Shown here one piece after another: positions 25,613 to 35,907 of a DNA stretch of 64,000 bases. The stretch is from Lineus longissimus. Taxonomy: Eukaryota; Nemertea; Pilidiophora; Heteronemertea; Lineidae. The stretch covers positions 806,001 through 870,000 of the forward strand of contig NC_088325.1 of NCBI RefSeq assembly GCF_910592395.1. The letters run 5' to 3'. Within the stretch, counting starts at the first letter, position 1. The number at the start of each line of letters is the position of its first letter. The notes beneath the pieces were generated by a model. It saw nothing but the letters and a program-made list of their open reading frames with translations, was not told where the DNA came from and made no database searches. A program made the translations under genes and the position numbers.

Positions 25613-26556
25613 GACGGTCCAGGAACGGCTTGTTATCAAGATGGTGATTGAACATATTTGGGTCAGACATCACACGACCACTAACGAATCTGCCCCGACT
25701 CAAAAGACACAGTCAATACCAGACCGGATCTGTCGATCACAGCAATCGGTTACCTTCTCGTTAGAGACCGACAAAGCAAGCTGCTCTTTGATGCGTTCCC
25801 AATCGTTCGATCGATTCATTGATACAAAACCTTCGCGTTGATTGCCATGCCGATCTAGTACCGTCGTTGTTAGGAGACTGTAGGACTGACAGTCACTGCC
25901 GGTAAGTCGGCATGGCTGACTACTGTTGAATCAGCTCAACCCAGTAACTCTGCGTTCAGGAACCAGACATGTCCGAATGAGTACAATGTATGTCGAAGGC
26001 AGAGGTCAATATCAATCAGGTACCCCTCCACTCCATAGAGAATGACACTATTTCCAGAGGGATATTTAAGACTACAAGCTACGACAGACTTTGTATACGT
26101 CGTCGTTCGCAGGGGTTGCCAAACCTGTCTAATATACACATGATTTTAAAGACCTCTGCGACATGACATCGTAGACACTAGCCACTGTGCGATGCAACCG
26201 CACGCACCTTTCTGAATAGGAACTGGATTACAGTCTCCATGCAGCGAATACCTGAGTCAGCCGCTCCTCCCCGCGCACACGTCACATTGGTTCAGTTATT
26301 GGTGCCGAGTGGTCAGTGACGTTCAGGCCGCCAGGCAGTGGTGTAGGCGGGCTGTGTCTAGCAACAGTCTACTGCGTATTCACTTGGTCCAAAGCCATTT
26401 CACTGCGAGCGAGCCTAGCATATTTTCTAAGTGCATTGTATGGACGTGATTGTTTATTCAGCATATTGTGGACAATACAGATTCACAATATTGATTGCAT
26501 TTTGTGGGATTATACTTTCACAAACAGCTGGTTAATATTGACTCTCTCATTCACAG

Positions 26557-26714
26557 AAATTGAAATGTGCTCATGGGCTTGCGTGGCGTGCAATGCATAT
26601 CATTTCTTCGACAAAGACACAACGGGTAAATGGGCGCCAAAGAAACGATATCTGTACACTCCGGACGAAGTGGACTGGTTTCGTTCCTCCTTGAGACGAT
26701 ACCACTGCGGCTAA
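26557..26714 (+). CDS. Possible terminal exon of a small cysteine-containing protein
   Basis: A pyrimidine tract and acceptor (CTCATTCACAG) precede a phase-1 reading frame of 52 residues. It starts IEMCSWACVACNAY, continues through W-A-P-K-K-R, L-Y-T-P-D-E-V and D-W-F-R-S, and ends R-Y-H-C-G before two stops. The dense Cys/Trp/Tyr content and charge pattern look coding, and the frame stops in tandem (TAA TAG). I found no convincing upstream exon with a signal peptide and do not recognise the family. It may be a small secreted factor or chance. Confidence 0.3.
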
Positions 26715-28464
26715 TAGTGGGTTTCCTGCGGTTTCCGCGACAACCACAACAAAAATGGCTTTAACTCAATCTTCACAGATCAACATGACATTGAATTCAA
26801 ATTTCACAGTAATGGTCTTCACTCAACCTATACAGTAATGGCACTACCTCAACATTCACAGAAATGGCATTTGAACTCATTCAGACAAGATTAAGCACAA
26901 GTTCCACACAGACGCCCCGACATTTTATCCGAGGACATTCCGCAGGCGAACAACAGGACTTCGACCCCAGTCATTCCATATCCCTCGAGATCGGGAAGGG
27001 AACCGACCGGTTGTCGTACTGTCGAACCTCACAAAATGATATTTACTCAATCATCACAAATATGGCATCTAACTACCTCCTTGCATTGATATCCTCACCT
27101 TGTGTAGTTATTTCTTTACAGATCTCTATATGAGCAGTTACATCAAGAATTCATAACGACTATAAACAAAAATCACATATTCAATAAAAGATGAAGTACT
27201 TACCGATTTCGTACATATGAAATATGAATCCCTAAAGACAATAACAGTAAATGCTAATCCAGATTAGGAGTAGAACTTTCAAGAACAGTATCTGGTCCTA
27301 GTTCCCTGAAGTCCAAGACAGATAGCGACTAAGTTCGCGTCTGATGATACCACAGTCTCAGTGCTAAATCTCAAATCAGCATAGAACTCACTCGCAATCC
27401 TTCATCATGAGGAATGATGAATATAAGCAGGCCTATGTCCTCTCATGAATAAAACAGAAATTCGTTCACACGTTGCCCGAAAGCTCACACTGGGAAATCT
27501 GCGGTACGTCCGCAAGCTGTCGCGTACAACCAATGGCATGCCATGGGACTGTCTCCGCGCACACAGCCAGGTGATCCATCAACACGGGTCCGATGAACAC
27601 GATCGGAAAATGAACGCTCTACGGGCGCCGCTCATTGAAGGATCGCTCCATTGCCATAATACCAGGGCATGTAGGGAAGTGTTCTCTCTGGGAAAGCAAG
27701 TATGATTGTTAAAGGGAGAATATAGAAAGTTATGTTTGGGCTGTTAATGACCTGTCAGTATGGGTAAGATGATCAGAAAATCAGGAAAGGAAAACTCTGG
27801 CATCTGTCGGAGCCGCCAATTTAAAGATTTCTAAATAAATTGCTGTCGTGCTGGTGCCCTATCATGTCTATGGAAAGAAAGGGATGGTGTTCTGAGCATA
27901 CTTGGTTGGTGTCAAATGAAGAATATAGGATCTTTTACGAATGGGGGTCAGTATGACACGACAGCTGGGGGCCGATGGTGGGAAGCACAAGATGGAGGCT
28001 CTGTGGGTGCAGGTGGCTATTTAAAAATCATGTTGAGGATTCCCTGCTCGAGTAAGAAGATCGGTATACGAATGTTCGATGGCGGTTCTTAGGGGAGTCC
28101 GTCGTTAGTTTTGAAGGCATTATAAAAGCAATAGGCAACAGATTGCTGCAATGATAGTCTAATTAGCGGTTCGTCTCATATTCTAAGAGTACTCGTTTGT
28201 CTTTGCACGTGGGTATAGTCGAATAATCAGTGTTCCTCTGAAAGCCCGGTAGGGGGTCGAGGTTGCTTAATTGCAGGTATTCACGTATCTTCTTCTTAAG
28301 ATGCGGAGGTCTGTCGGAAACTGCGGTAGATGAAATTAATGAAGACGTTTTCGAGTGAAGAACAAACTCAGCTAAAATTTGTTCATTTGGATTTTTCAGT
28401 GAAGAGTGAAATGCATCTGGGACGTGCATTTCGTTTCTTTGCCCCTGCTGCTTTTGGCACATCG

Positions 28465-28615
28465 ACCCCCATGAGAGCTGTCTCATAGTGACGATGTTAT
28501 CAAGATTTGTCCTGATACCTCTCAGATAAGACAGTAGAACAATGTAAATGTAGGCCTATGTGCGAGCGGACTTTGTTTGAAGACAATTGACCGTGTATTG
28601 GGCTGTGGCATGGAA
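28465..28615 (-). mobile_element. Family A repeat, copy 7 (reverse)
   Basis: It contains GATGTTATCAAGATTTGTCC, GTAGAACAATGTAAATGTAG and GACCGTGTATTGGGC, matching the reverse copy at 5765-5992. Confidence 0.5.
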
Positions 28616-29459
28616 TACGTATGCATAGTAGACCTTCGTGACGGACTACGTGACGTTTGTAAAAAGGTTGCGAAACCTGCCTATTGTCCAAGACAGTAAA
28701 CAAACGAATCGATCTTCGACGAAATTGCCAGTGTAAGCAAAGCATGAAGTGACAACGAATGACTCTTGATCAAACCTACTTTCCGTAAGATGGGAAAATT
28801 ATGAATGTACCGTGATCGAAGAGTTCAATTCTTTCCCCCAGGGCGCGTTTAAAGATGAATTAAGGAGACATCAACGAGATTAACCCGCTGTCTGAACAGT
28901 TGTCTAGTTTAGGGCTAATGCCGAAATCTTATACAGCTTACTCAACTGTCCTGGTATCAACGCAGAATTCACCACTTCATCCACCTGCCACACAAAGCCC
29001 AAACAACATGGTCTCTTTGGCTCATTGTTCGCCGCGATGACAAATGAAGTTACTGACCGAACAATTTGTCCAAACCGTGAAACCTAATGGCATTATCTTC
29101 CCTTGGTGCATTCGACCGTGGTGTAGCCATGATTCTCACATTCACCCCGATAGCGCAGGTCGCGCTAATTGCCCAATTATTGAGATTTGATTGCCATTTT
29201 GTCGTAATGTGCGCAGCAAACAGGTGTATTGAGAATGACGGTGCTCAGTGCAAAACACCGGGAAGACTCAGTGGGGTGTTGCTTTTGCCAAAGGGACACG
29301 CCCGGGGAGATGTATTATGTTATAATTGATTGTTCTTCTCCTGTTGCATTAGTAAACTATTTGTCTGCTGAAAATATTTTGACGTTCTTCAAATTTGTTA
29401 TGCACGACTTATAGTCATAGAGCGCCCAAGGACTGATATTCATGTTTTGCCGTATATTT

Positions 29460-29600
29460 GCCAGCCACGTCACCCATTTACTCCTGGGTGGAGAGAAGCA
29501 AGTAGGGCTGAGAACCTTGCTCAAGGACACAGAGACAAAGAGTCGAACCCACGATCTCTTTATTAGTTTATAGTGGACCCGACGCTCTAACCACTAATGG
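29460..29600 (-). mobile_element. SINE-like element
   Basis: It has GGGTGGAGAGAAGCAAGTAG, the widespread word CCTTGCTCAAGGACAC, then GTCGAACCCACGATCTC and TCTAACCACTAATGG, which read as tRNA-like B and A boxes on the minus strand. A related copy lies at 61730-61880. Confidence 0.6.
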
Positions 29601-29990
29601 TAATGATCTCCCCTAAATAAGAACCCACAAGCTTTATAATAATAATAAATAAATATAGAATTTGTAAAGCGCCTTTCCAGGTCACCCTGCTCAAAGCGCT
29701 ACCTCCTCTATTTTTTGAAGTGAAGATTGAACAAGTGTGTTTTAAGAAGGGATTTGAATTGGGTGAGGGTCTCAGCAGATGTAATTGCTTTGGTGAGTCG
29801 ATCCAGAGATAAGGGGCAGCCACGGAGAAACTGCGATCCCCGTACTTTGATTTTGAGCGAGGTACAAGGAGACACTTTGAACAGGATGACCTGGTAAGGC
29901 GCCCACCTTCGTTACGCTTTCTTATATTGAATTCCCGAGTGGTGCAAGTCCCAACACTACGATTTCTAAAATTTGACCAGAACAAGTATG
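29600..29990 (-). mobile_element. 3' end of a CR1/L2-like non-LTR retrotransposon
   Basis: The minus strand has an open frame whose C-terminal part contains YGDRSFSVAAPYLW and a downstream SPNSNPFLKHTC. These are the hallmark end of reverse transcriptases of this LINE class. It is followed by a short 3' tail (GCGCTTTACAAATTC) and an ATTT/ATTATT-rich end at about 29636-29660. Only the last part of ORF2 remains. The same 3' tail recurs at 51992-52082. Confidence 0.75.
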
Positions 29991-31630
29991 AACCTCAGTA
30001 CACTTGTAGTTCCTATAGTTAATTACACGGCGTGCAAGCTAATAAGAGACTAATTGAAAAGGTTTTTTACACGTAAGGTTAATTTTCAATCAATTTTCGA
30101 AAATACTATTTACAGGAATGTAAGAAAATACAAGCGGTTCCTAATTGACGGCACTTTTTAGAGTGGTTCAGCCAACACACCAGCAGGGCGTCTGTAAAAC
30201 TGGAAATGAAGAAATGGATCATAAATGAAATAGATGAGAAATGTCAATAGGTCTTTGAAGGACGACGTCACAACAAGAATACGTGGATGCGTTTACTTTC
30301 AGTCGATCACAACTCTCCTGATTTTGTTCCATATTCATCCTCACCAAGATCTGCAGACCAGTATCCACAGGTCGATTTCCGTTTAATTTCTGTTCCGATT
30401 CAGTTTCGTTTCTTCATTTCTTGTTTTACAGACGCCCTCAACAGCAGAGCATGCCTAATCTATTAGCAATAAGTGCCCATAATTTCCTGATTCTTTGTGT
30501 TGGAAAAGCAATTTTCTTTGTGATCAGCCAATTATTGGGTTAGGGGTGGCATGTTGAGAAAAAAATGTTTCTTCTGATCTCAAGCTGTTATAATGGTTTT
30601 GGAGGTTTGAAAAAAATCGGGTGCACTGATGATGAACCTAATGCAACCACGAGGGAGAAATAGAGCGGCACAGTAGCGAGTTTCCGCAAATCCTGCTGAA
30701 TACGAAAGTCAACCCTTTTTCCATTGATGAAGTTGGACATTCCCAACCATAAAATACCATGTCTTCATTGTCACGCCCGGTAGCTCCGCTAAAGGTCCAA
30801 CCATACTGTCACCAAAACACCTGGGTCAAACACTGCTAACCACACACCATTTATCATTTTGAGAATTTAATTGTTGTTTTTGACAACCAGAATGTTTAAA
30901 CACGGGGTAATACCATTGTGAGTCGATTTGGAAGTCATTATTTGGACGCAATGCACCTGATGTTTGGTGACGTCAGTGCTTTTCCCGTTGAAAATTTGTC
31001 ATCCTCGAACGAAGGGAAAACTGTCCGTAATGACGAGCGGCGGGCCTTTTCCCGCGCCAGTCCGCGTGTGTGCGCAAAAAGAAAAACGAATTATGCGTTT
31101 TTCTACTACTACATGTAAGATATGAATAAAAATTGGAAAAACGTCGGACACTTCCGCGATAATAGTTTGCTCATGAAACAGAATCTTGAACTTCAGTGCA
31201 ACACTGGGCACCAGTGATCGAGGTTTCCGGATCACACGACCAGGCGGATCATACGACTGGCTCTGGTATTCTGGGATGAAGAACCATGCAACTTATCGAA
31301 GGAATAATCCGCCTGGGGCTCTAACCGCGAACACATCTTTGGACAATCGCATCCAGCCCTGAAATGAGGATGTTGTCAGCGAGCTTGTCCGTCCGAGCTA
31401 CAATGTTGTACTCTTGTCATGGATTCTTGAACAGAAAATGACCATTTGGCCCCTAATCAGGTTGGTGTTTTGTAAACGAGGCATACGATAGGATTTTATT
31501 GTGTACTGGGGGCTCGGCCTGTAACAATGGACGCAGCACTTGATATAAGGGTCGTGAAACGGGTGAAATATTGTCAATGCTATCAAAAACCATGACGATG
31601 CGATCTCTCGGTGCTGTTCGTCGACCCACG

Positions 31631-31690
31631 TCCTGAGGAAATCAGGGGATAATGTTCGCTTCTCCGGCCCTACCCCTGATTTCCTCAGGA
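31631..31690. repeat. Long perfect hairpin
   Basis: The 18-bp arms TCCTGAGGAAATCAGGGG and CCCCTGATTTCCTCAGGA are perfect complements around a 24-nt loop. An outer GTCGACC/GGTCGAC pair at 31620 and 31693 extends the stem after short mismatches. Confidence 0.85.
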
Positions 31691-33094
31691 TGGTCGACCC
31701 CTCGACAGAGACCTTAAGGTTGTCGCACTCTCGCTGATAAAACGGCATGTGGCAAACATCTAATCGTGAGTGAACCATTCGTTAGCAAGCCCACCTTTAG
31801 CGAATCTCATTGTATCATTCGTATATATCATTATTGTTTTCTTCTTTTGAGCAGACTGGCAATTTAGCGGAAACGAACTAATTTGGGGAAACGGTCAAGA
31901 AAATGATGTCAATTTTTGAACATACGGAATGCTTTTTTCGGGTATTTCCGAACCTATCTATAAATCCTACCTTATAAATGCAAGTTTACGATAAATCCTC
32001 CGGTATTTTATCCATAAAATGATTTTTGTGTCAATTTTTATCCGTGTACTTTGTTTCCTGCACGATAAGTTTGGATAGCCGCGGCCCAGCGAAGCAGATC
32101 AGAGAAACATCACAAATTCGGAACACAAATATGAGCCAACAAATAACAACGATGCACTGAGGGACTATAAAATACTAGTATATCACACTCTGCCCAACCA
32201 TCAATGAGGTTCGTATATAGCGGCCCCCTCTGTTTCAGCCAACTTCGTCCAAAGGGGCGGAGAGGCCCGCTTCAATTAAGCCGCCTGGGTCAAAAGTTGA
32301 CGCGTCTCCATTGGTGTAAAGCGCGGCTCGTTGCTCTCTCCGTCCGGCAAATTATTGTCAAAATGATAATGAAATATTATTAAAGTTTCGATGAGATTTC
32401 AATGGAAGCGACAGATTATTAACTTGCTCAAAGGGGTTTGTGAGCACCATTGTCGCGTGTTGTACCAACTGTCGGCCCGGTTTTCAAAGGTGTGCGCTGG
32501 GAGGACATTGGGACTAGGACGGAATTATGATATTTAGAAAGATGGGGTAAGGTAAAAGGATACAGTTATAGTCGCATAATAAGCTTTGTGTCGCCTATCA
32601 AGTTATGTCGTACGCACGCTGCTTCGGAGTCTACAAGACCGTACGAGGCGAAGGACGCCCATGCATGGACGTGCATGAGCGACTCACCTAATTTGATAAA
32701 TAGAGCTACAGGTTTAAGTGAAGTGAGTAACGTCTGTATCAATTAATATGTTTATTGAACCATAACATGTGTGCTAAAATAATCAGTATCGAATATATAA
32801 TTATCACAGAGAATGACATCTTCGGGATATCGACACAACTACAAACGGCTTCACAGTAAGGAAGAATTAGAAGTACTAACAGTAACATCACTCCATCTGA
32901 ACGTCACCTCTTGAAATAAACAGCCATGATCCATGCGCTTAATGCAAGAGCGCACCTGTACTTAACAAAATCAAATGTGGGCTATCTTTTTGTGTTACAA
33001 AGTATATTTTTACGAAATAAAGTCAAAATCACTGGCTCAGGACGAAAATCAAAGTGATCAGTTGACAGATCACCTACACCATTATAAAGATAGC

Positions 33095-33253
33095 GTTATT
33101 TTGCCCCTTACCTTGCAGTGAAAAGAATTCACGCCGAGCCCGATACACAGCCTATCGAAGCCCTCAATTAAATGGTCATCAGAGCAAATCCTGATAGCGT
33201 CGACCCCCATTAAACAGCTTCGATGGGGTTGTTAGGCCTAAACTGACATGAAT
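33095..33253 (+). mobile_element. Family A repeat, copy 8, at the 3' end of the MBF2-like gene
   Basis: The copy runs from TTATTTTGCCCCTTACCTTG to AAACTGACATGAAT, directly next to the stop codon of the neighbouring minus-strand gene at 33254. The repeat therefore forms the start of that gene's 3' UTR. Confidence 0.6.
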
Positions 33254-33833
33254 CTACTGGCATTGTTCCTTGCCCCAGACAACCATAGTAAAACAGCAAT
33301 CTCGCGAAAACCTGCTGACAACATTGGAAACGACATGGTTATGTCCGACGCCTCCGTGAGTCAAGGTCGCCTCACCGCCCAGTCCGTCAGTAAACCTATC
33401 TAACAGGGCCACGCACGTGATCACCTCGCCTTTCGGGCCGAAATACTGGAAATTATGCTCGGCACTTCCGAGGAAGACTGCGTTGACTTGTTCTGTGTCT
33501 TTGTAGAGAATTTGGTCATCGGCAGTTACGTGCCCGGCGACGAGGTTGTGCTGCTGGTCGGATTTTTCGGTAGCTTTCCTCAGGAAGTCGTTGATCATGC
33601 ACGGGTTGGTCACGACTGTTCCAACGCAGAGCTTGGCTAGGGCTTCTGTTGCTTGTTCTTGCGCCTACACAAGAGAAAGTGCAAAGCTCTAGTAAATGCA
33701 CACAGATGTAGCACCGCGATTCGGCCTCAACCCCAAAAACCGTTTACGTCTGACACTACCCAGGGCAGCAGTAATTTACCGAGGGGAAACACCGAACGAC
33801 CACGATGAACAATAACAGTGCGATACATCCCAT
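33254..33833 (-). CDS. Secreted MBF2-like protein (2 exons, 154 aa)
   Basis: Exon 1 (33833-33780, 18 codons) encodes a signal peptide, MGCIALLLFIVVVRCFPS. A 115-bp intron with a GTAAAT donor and a TCTTGTGTAG acceptor leads in phase 0 to exon 2 (33664-33254, stop TAG). The mature part has LVAGHVTADDQILYKD, a central VITCVALLDRFTDGLGGEAT segment, LTHGGVGHNHVVSNVVSRFS and an end FTMVVWGK. This order (a V-x-G strand, an I-x-x-x-x-x-x-D turn, a GG-x-G-x-x-x-V strand, then a short F-x-x-x-V strand) resembles the MBF2 family. That family is best known from arthropods, where a silkworm member was described as a transcription co-activator but most members are small secreted proteins. The upstream ATG in another frame (33845) gives no signal peptide. 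Gene structure is more certain than family. Confidence 0.65.
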
Positions 33834-33977
33834 CGCCTTGCTCTTTCATTTACTCAACCTCAAGCCAAAAAGGTTTCTGTAGACGTTTTTGAGTGTGGAA
33901 GAGATGGTTTTTTCTTATTTTCATGTGGACGGCGACCCGCCCAAAGGTTTGTGGTGTTGTGACACAGTTCCATCTGC

Positions 33978-33984
33978 TATATAT
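33978..33984 (-). promoter_or_regulatory. Candidate TATA box for the MBF2-like gene
   Basis: On the minus strand the sequence AAATATATAGCAG lies about 145 bp upstream of the start codon, a reasonable TATA position if the leader is about 110 nt. There is no other support. Confidence 0.25.
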
Positions 33985-33989
33985 TTCTC

Positions 33990-35490
33990 TGTCGATCACG
34001 CACCGCCAGATTCGACGATGTCCCCATGGTGATGCCAGTCTTCTGGCGTTGAAGGTCAGTGCCCGATATTTCTTGCCTCTTGGTATAACGCGATCACTTA
34101 CCATAGCTTATGTATCCAAATAGCCAACTGACGAATCAAAAAGATAAGAAGATATACGTATCCAATAGTTTCGGTTTTGAGGATCGCTGGCAAGAGTCGA
34201 TCGAATGAAATTGAGCACGACGGTTGTCCTTCTTGGCGGCACAGCTCACCTAGTATACCGACTTATAACTTATATTAATAAGATGTGCATTAAACTTGAA
34301 AACATCTTTGACAATGAATGTATTATCAATGATGATAAATAGAACGTTGATATTCATGTGTGATTTATACCAAGGATAAGTACATTCAAGTTATGAACTA
34401 GACTATTTACTCTCTTTGAGTTTGTATATGAATGGAGAGTACAAGGAATGCTATTATCGTTTGGCTGTGGTCTTGACTTTAAAGTTGGGTAGGTCAACGA
34501 ATACATTATTGAAGCATCGTTCCAACCAAAGTTGGTGAAATAGGTTCCCTCAGAGCGCACAAAGCCATGCGCAAAAGAGAGATTTTCTTGTCGCTGCGAC
34601 CTGCACCCGTTTGGGGATGGAGCACGTTAGGTTCAATGACCTCAAAGCCTGCTTGTGGAATCAAGTAGGTAGCCCAATGAAATAAGCTCCGATCCGCTGT
34701 CGATCGATTGTCGATCGATAATGAAGGGAAGGGATGAACTTGTCGATCAATCAAGTCGGTGTCATTCCCCTAGAGAATCAAATTCCTGAACTCAGAGCTT
34801 AATGTGGTCCGAGCACCATGCGTTCATGTGTCCCGCCGAGTTCCTCCATCGTTCCTGCAGGTTTCCATCCACCATAATCATGCGGTTACGAATATTTCCG
34901 ACGACTGCCGAAAATTGTCGAGGAATAAACTTCGTGATGTTTCTTCATTTGCCGCGTTACGATAAGCTTGACTGCACATTGAACCAGCACCGCTATACTA
35001 CATGTACCTAAGAAAACAGGAACTTTTCAATATCACGAGAAACACCCATCAAAGCTATTCAAATTATGACCTAGATTGTCTGAATGAGATTATGGCTGTC
35101 CTAGGCCTAAGATTGCAGTGTCATCTTTAGCCTGTGCTTACGCCTATAGAAAGTCGTCGGTGCCGTAGTGTACCTGGATCAGGACTGATTTATTGATATA
35201 AGGTCACTGGTTGTAACTCACATAAGCCTGATGCTTACCGAGTACTTGAAGTCGGACGGGGAAAGTTACCCATGGCTGAAATGAGGATGCCGCTGGTATT
35301 TTGGGACAAATCGAAGGAAATATCATTTAGTGTCTTTTTAGAAATGTGTATCGGTTTAATCGACTTGAAGGCCTGACAAAAGGAGTTATATATACTATTC
35401 AAGACTGACAGATGTGGCAGTATACCATTCACTGTTGTCGCAAAACGAGGAGGTCACACTTCGGATGGGGTCAGCTCATGACGTTCCGTG
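33990..35490. other. Intergenic stretch without visible gene
   Basis: This lies between the divergent MBF2-like and Ig-RING genes. A GATC-rich cluster (TGTCGATCGATTGTCGATCG) occurs at about 34693-34720. I see no coding exon. Confidence 0.5.
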
Positions 35491-35499
35491 TTGTTGGAC

Positions 35500-35818
35500 T
35501 TAACGGGTTCTCGGAAGGGGTGGCTCAAGGAAGGGAAACCTTCCCATAGGCTCTACTGGTCGTTCTAGCTATTTCACTTCTTTATGATATATCATTAAAT
35601 TGTTATTCACATTGACATAGAAGAAAACAAGGAAGTTTTCTTCACGAGTTCTCGGAAGGGGTTGTCATATCAAAGAGACAAGGAAGGGTTAATTGCACTC
35701 TATGCAAACCTTCTCAAATCCTATTTGGGCGTTCTCGCTATTTCATTATTTTATGATATCTTTGAATAGTTGATAGACATTGACAAACAAGTAGAAAAAC
35801 AAGGAAGTTTTCTTAACC
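35500..35818. repeat. Tandem duplication upstream of the Ig-RING gene
   Basis: Two diverged units (about 35500-35643 and 35644-35818) share GTTCTCGGAAGGGG, TTTATGATAT, a GACATTGACA-like word and ACAAGGAAGTTTTCTT. The last is an ETS-type core (AGGAAGT). The second unit ends about 90 bp before the start codon, so this may be the promoter-proximal region. Confidence 0.55.
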
Positions 35819-35907
35819 GCACCCCCTGCTACGCATGGCCATTCATGGTTACGTAGTCTTGGATGAAGACGGCATGACATTTCTTCAATATTGCTCTTCG
35901 CACACAC

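Larger units (their letters stand above)
16446..26550. other. Gene-free stretch with repeats
   Basis: No gene is supported. Contents are family C, B and A repeats, and a cryptic C-rich repeat at 19276-19500 with units of about 40 bp around GTAGACCCGTAGC plus a C14 run. Also present are a short hairpin at 21452-21480 (TTCTATGATGG/CCATCATAGAA), the family D inverted partner at 21075-21330, and an A-rich degenerate repeat (GGTAAAAAAGAC-like) at 24955-25075. Open frames here are short and lack splice or domain support. Confidence 0.55.
26715..33253. other. Gene-poor stretch with LINE remnant and repeats
   Basis: No complete gene is visible. Contents are a loose repeat around ACTCAA...CACAGTAATGGC at 26750-26870, a reverse family A copy near 28465-28615, a SINE-like block at 29460-29600, a LINE 3' remnant at 29600-29990, a long perfect hairpin at 31631-31690 and a family A copy at 33095-33253. 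A CCAAT/GC-box-like cluster at about 32200-32340 has no gene attached. Confidence 0.5.

Noticed and set aside
29600-29985. Independent gene of 132 aa
   Set aside because: The C-terminal motif YGDRSFSVAAPYLW and the retroposon tail identify a LINE remnant.
32200-32345. Promoter with CCAAT and GC boxes
   Set aside because: No gene begins nearby on either strand, so the motifs alone are not enough.
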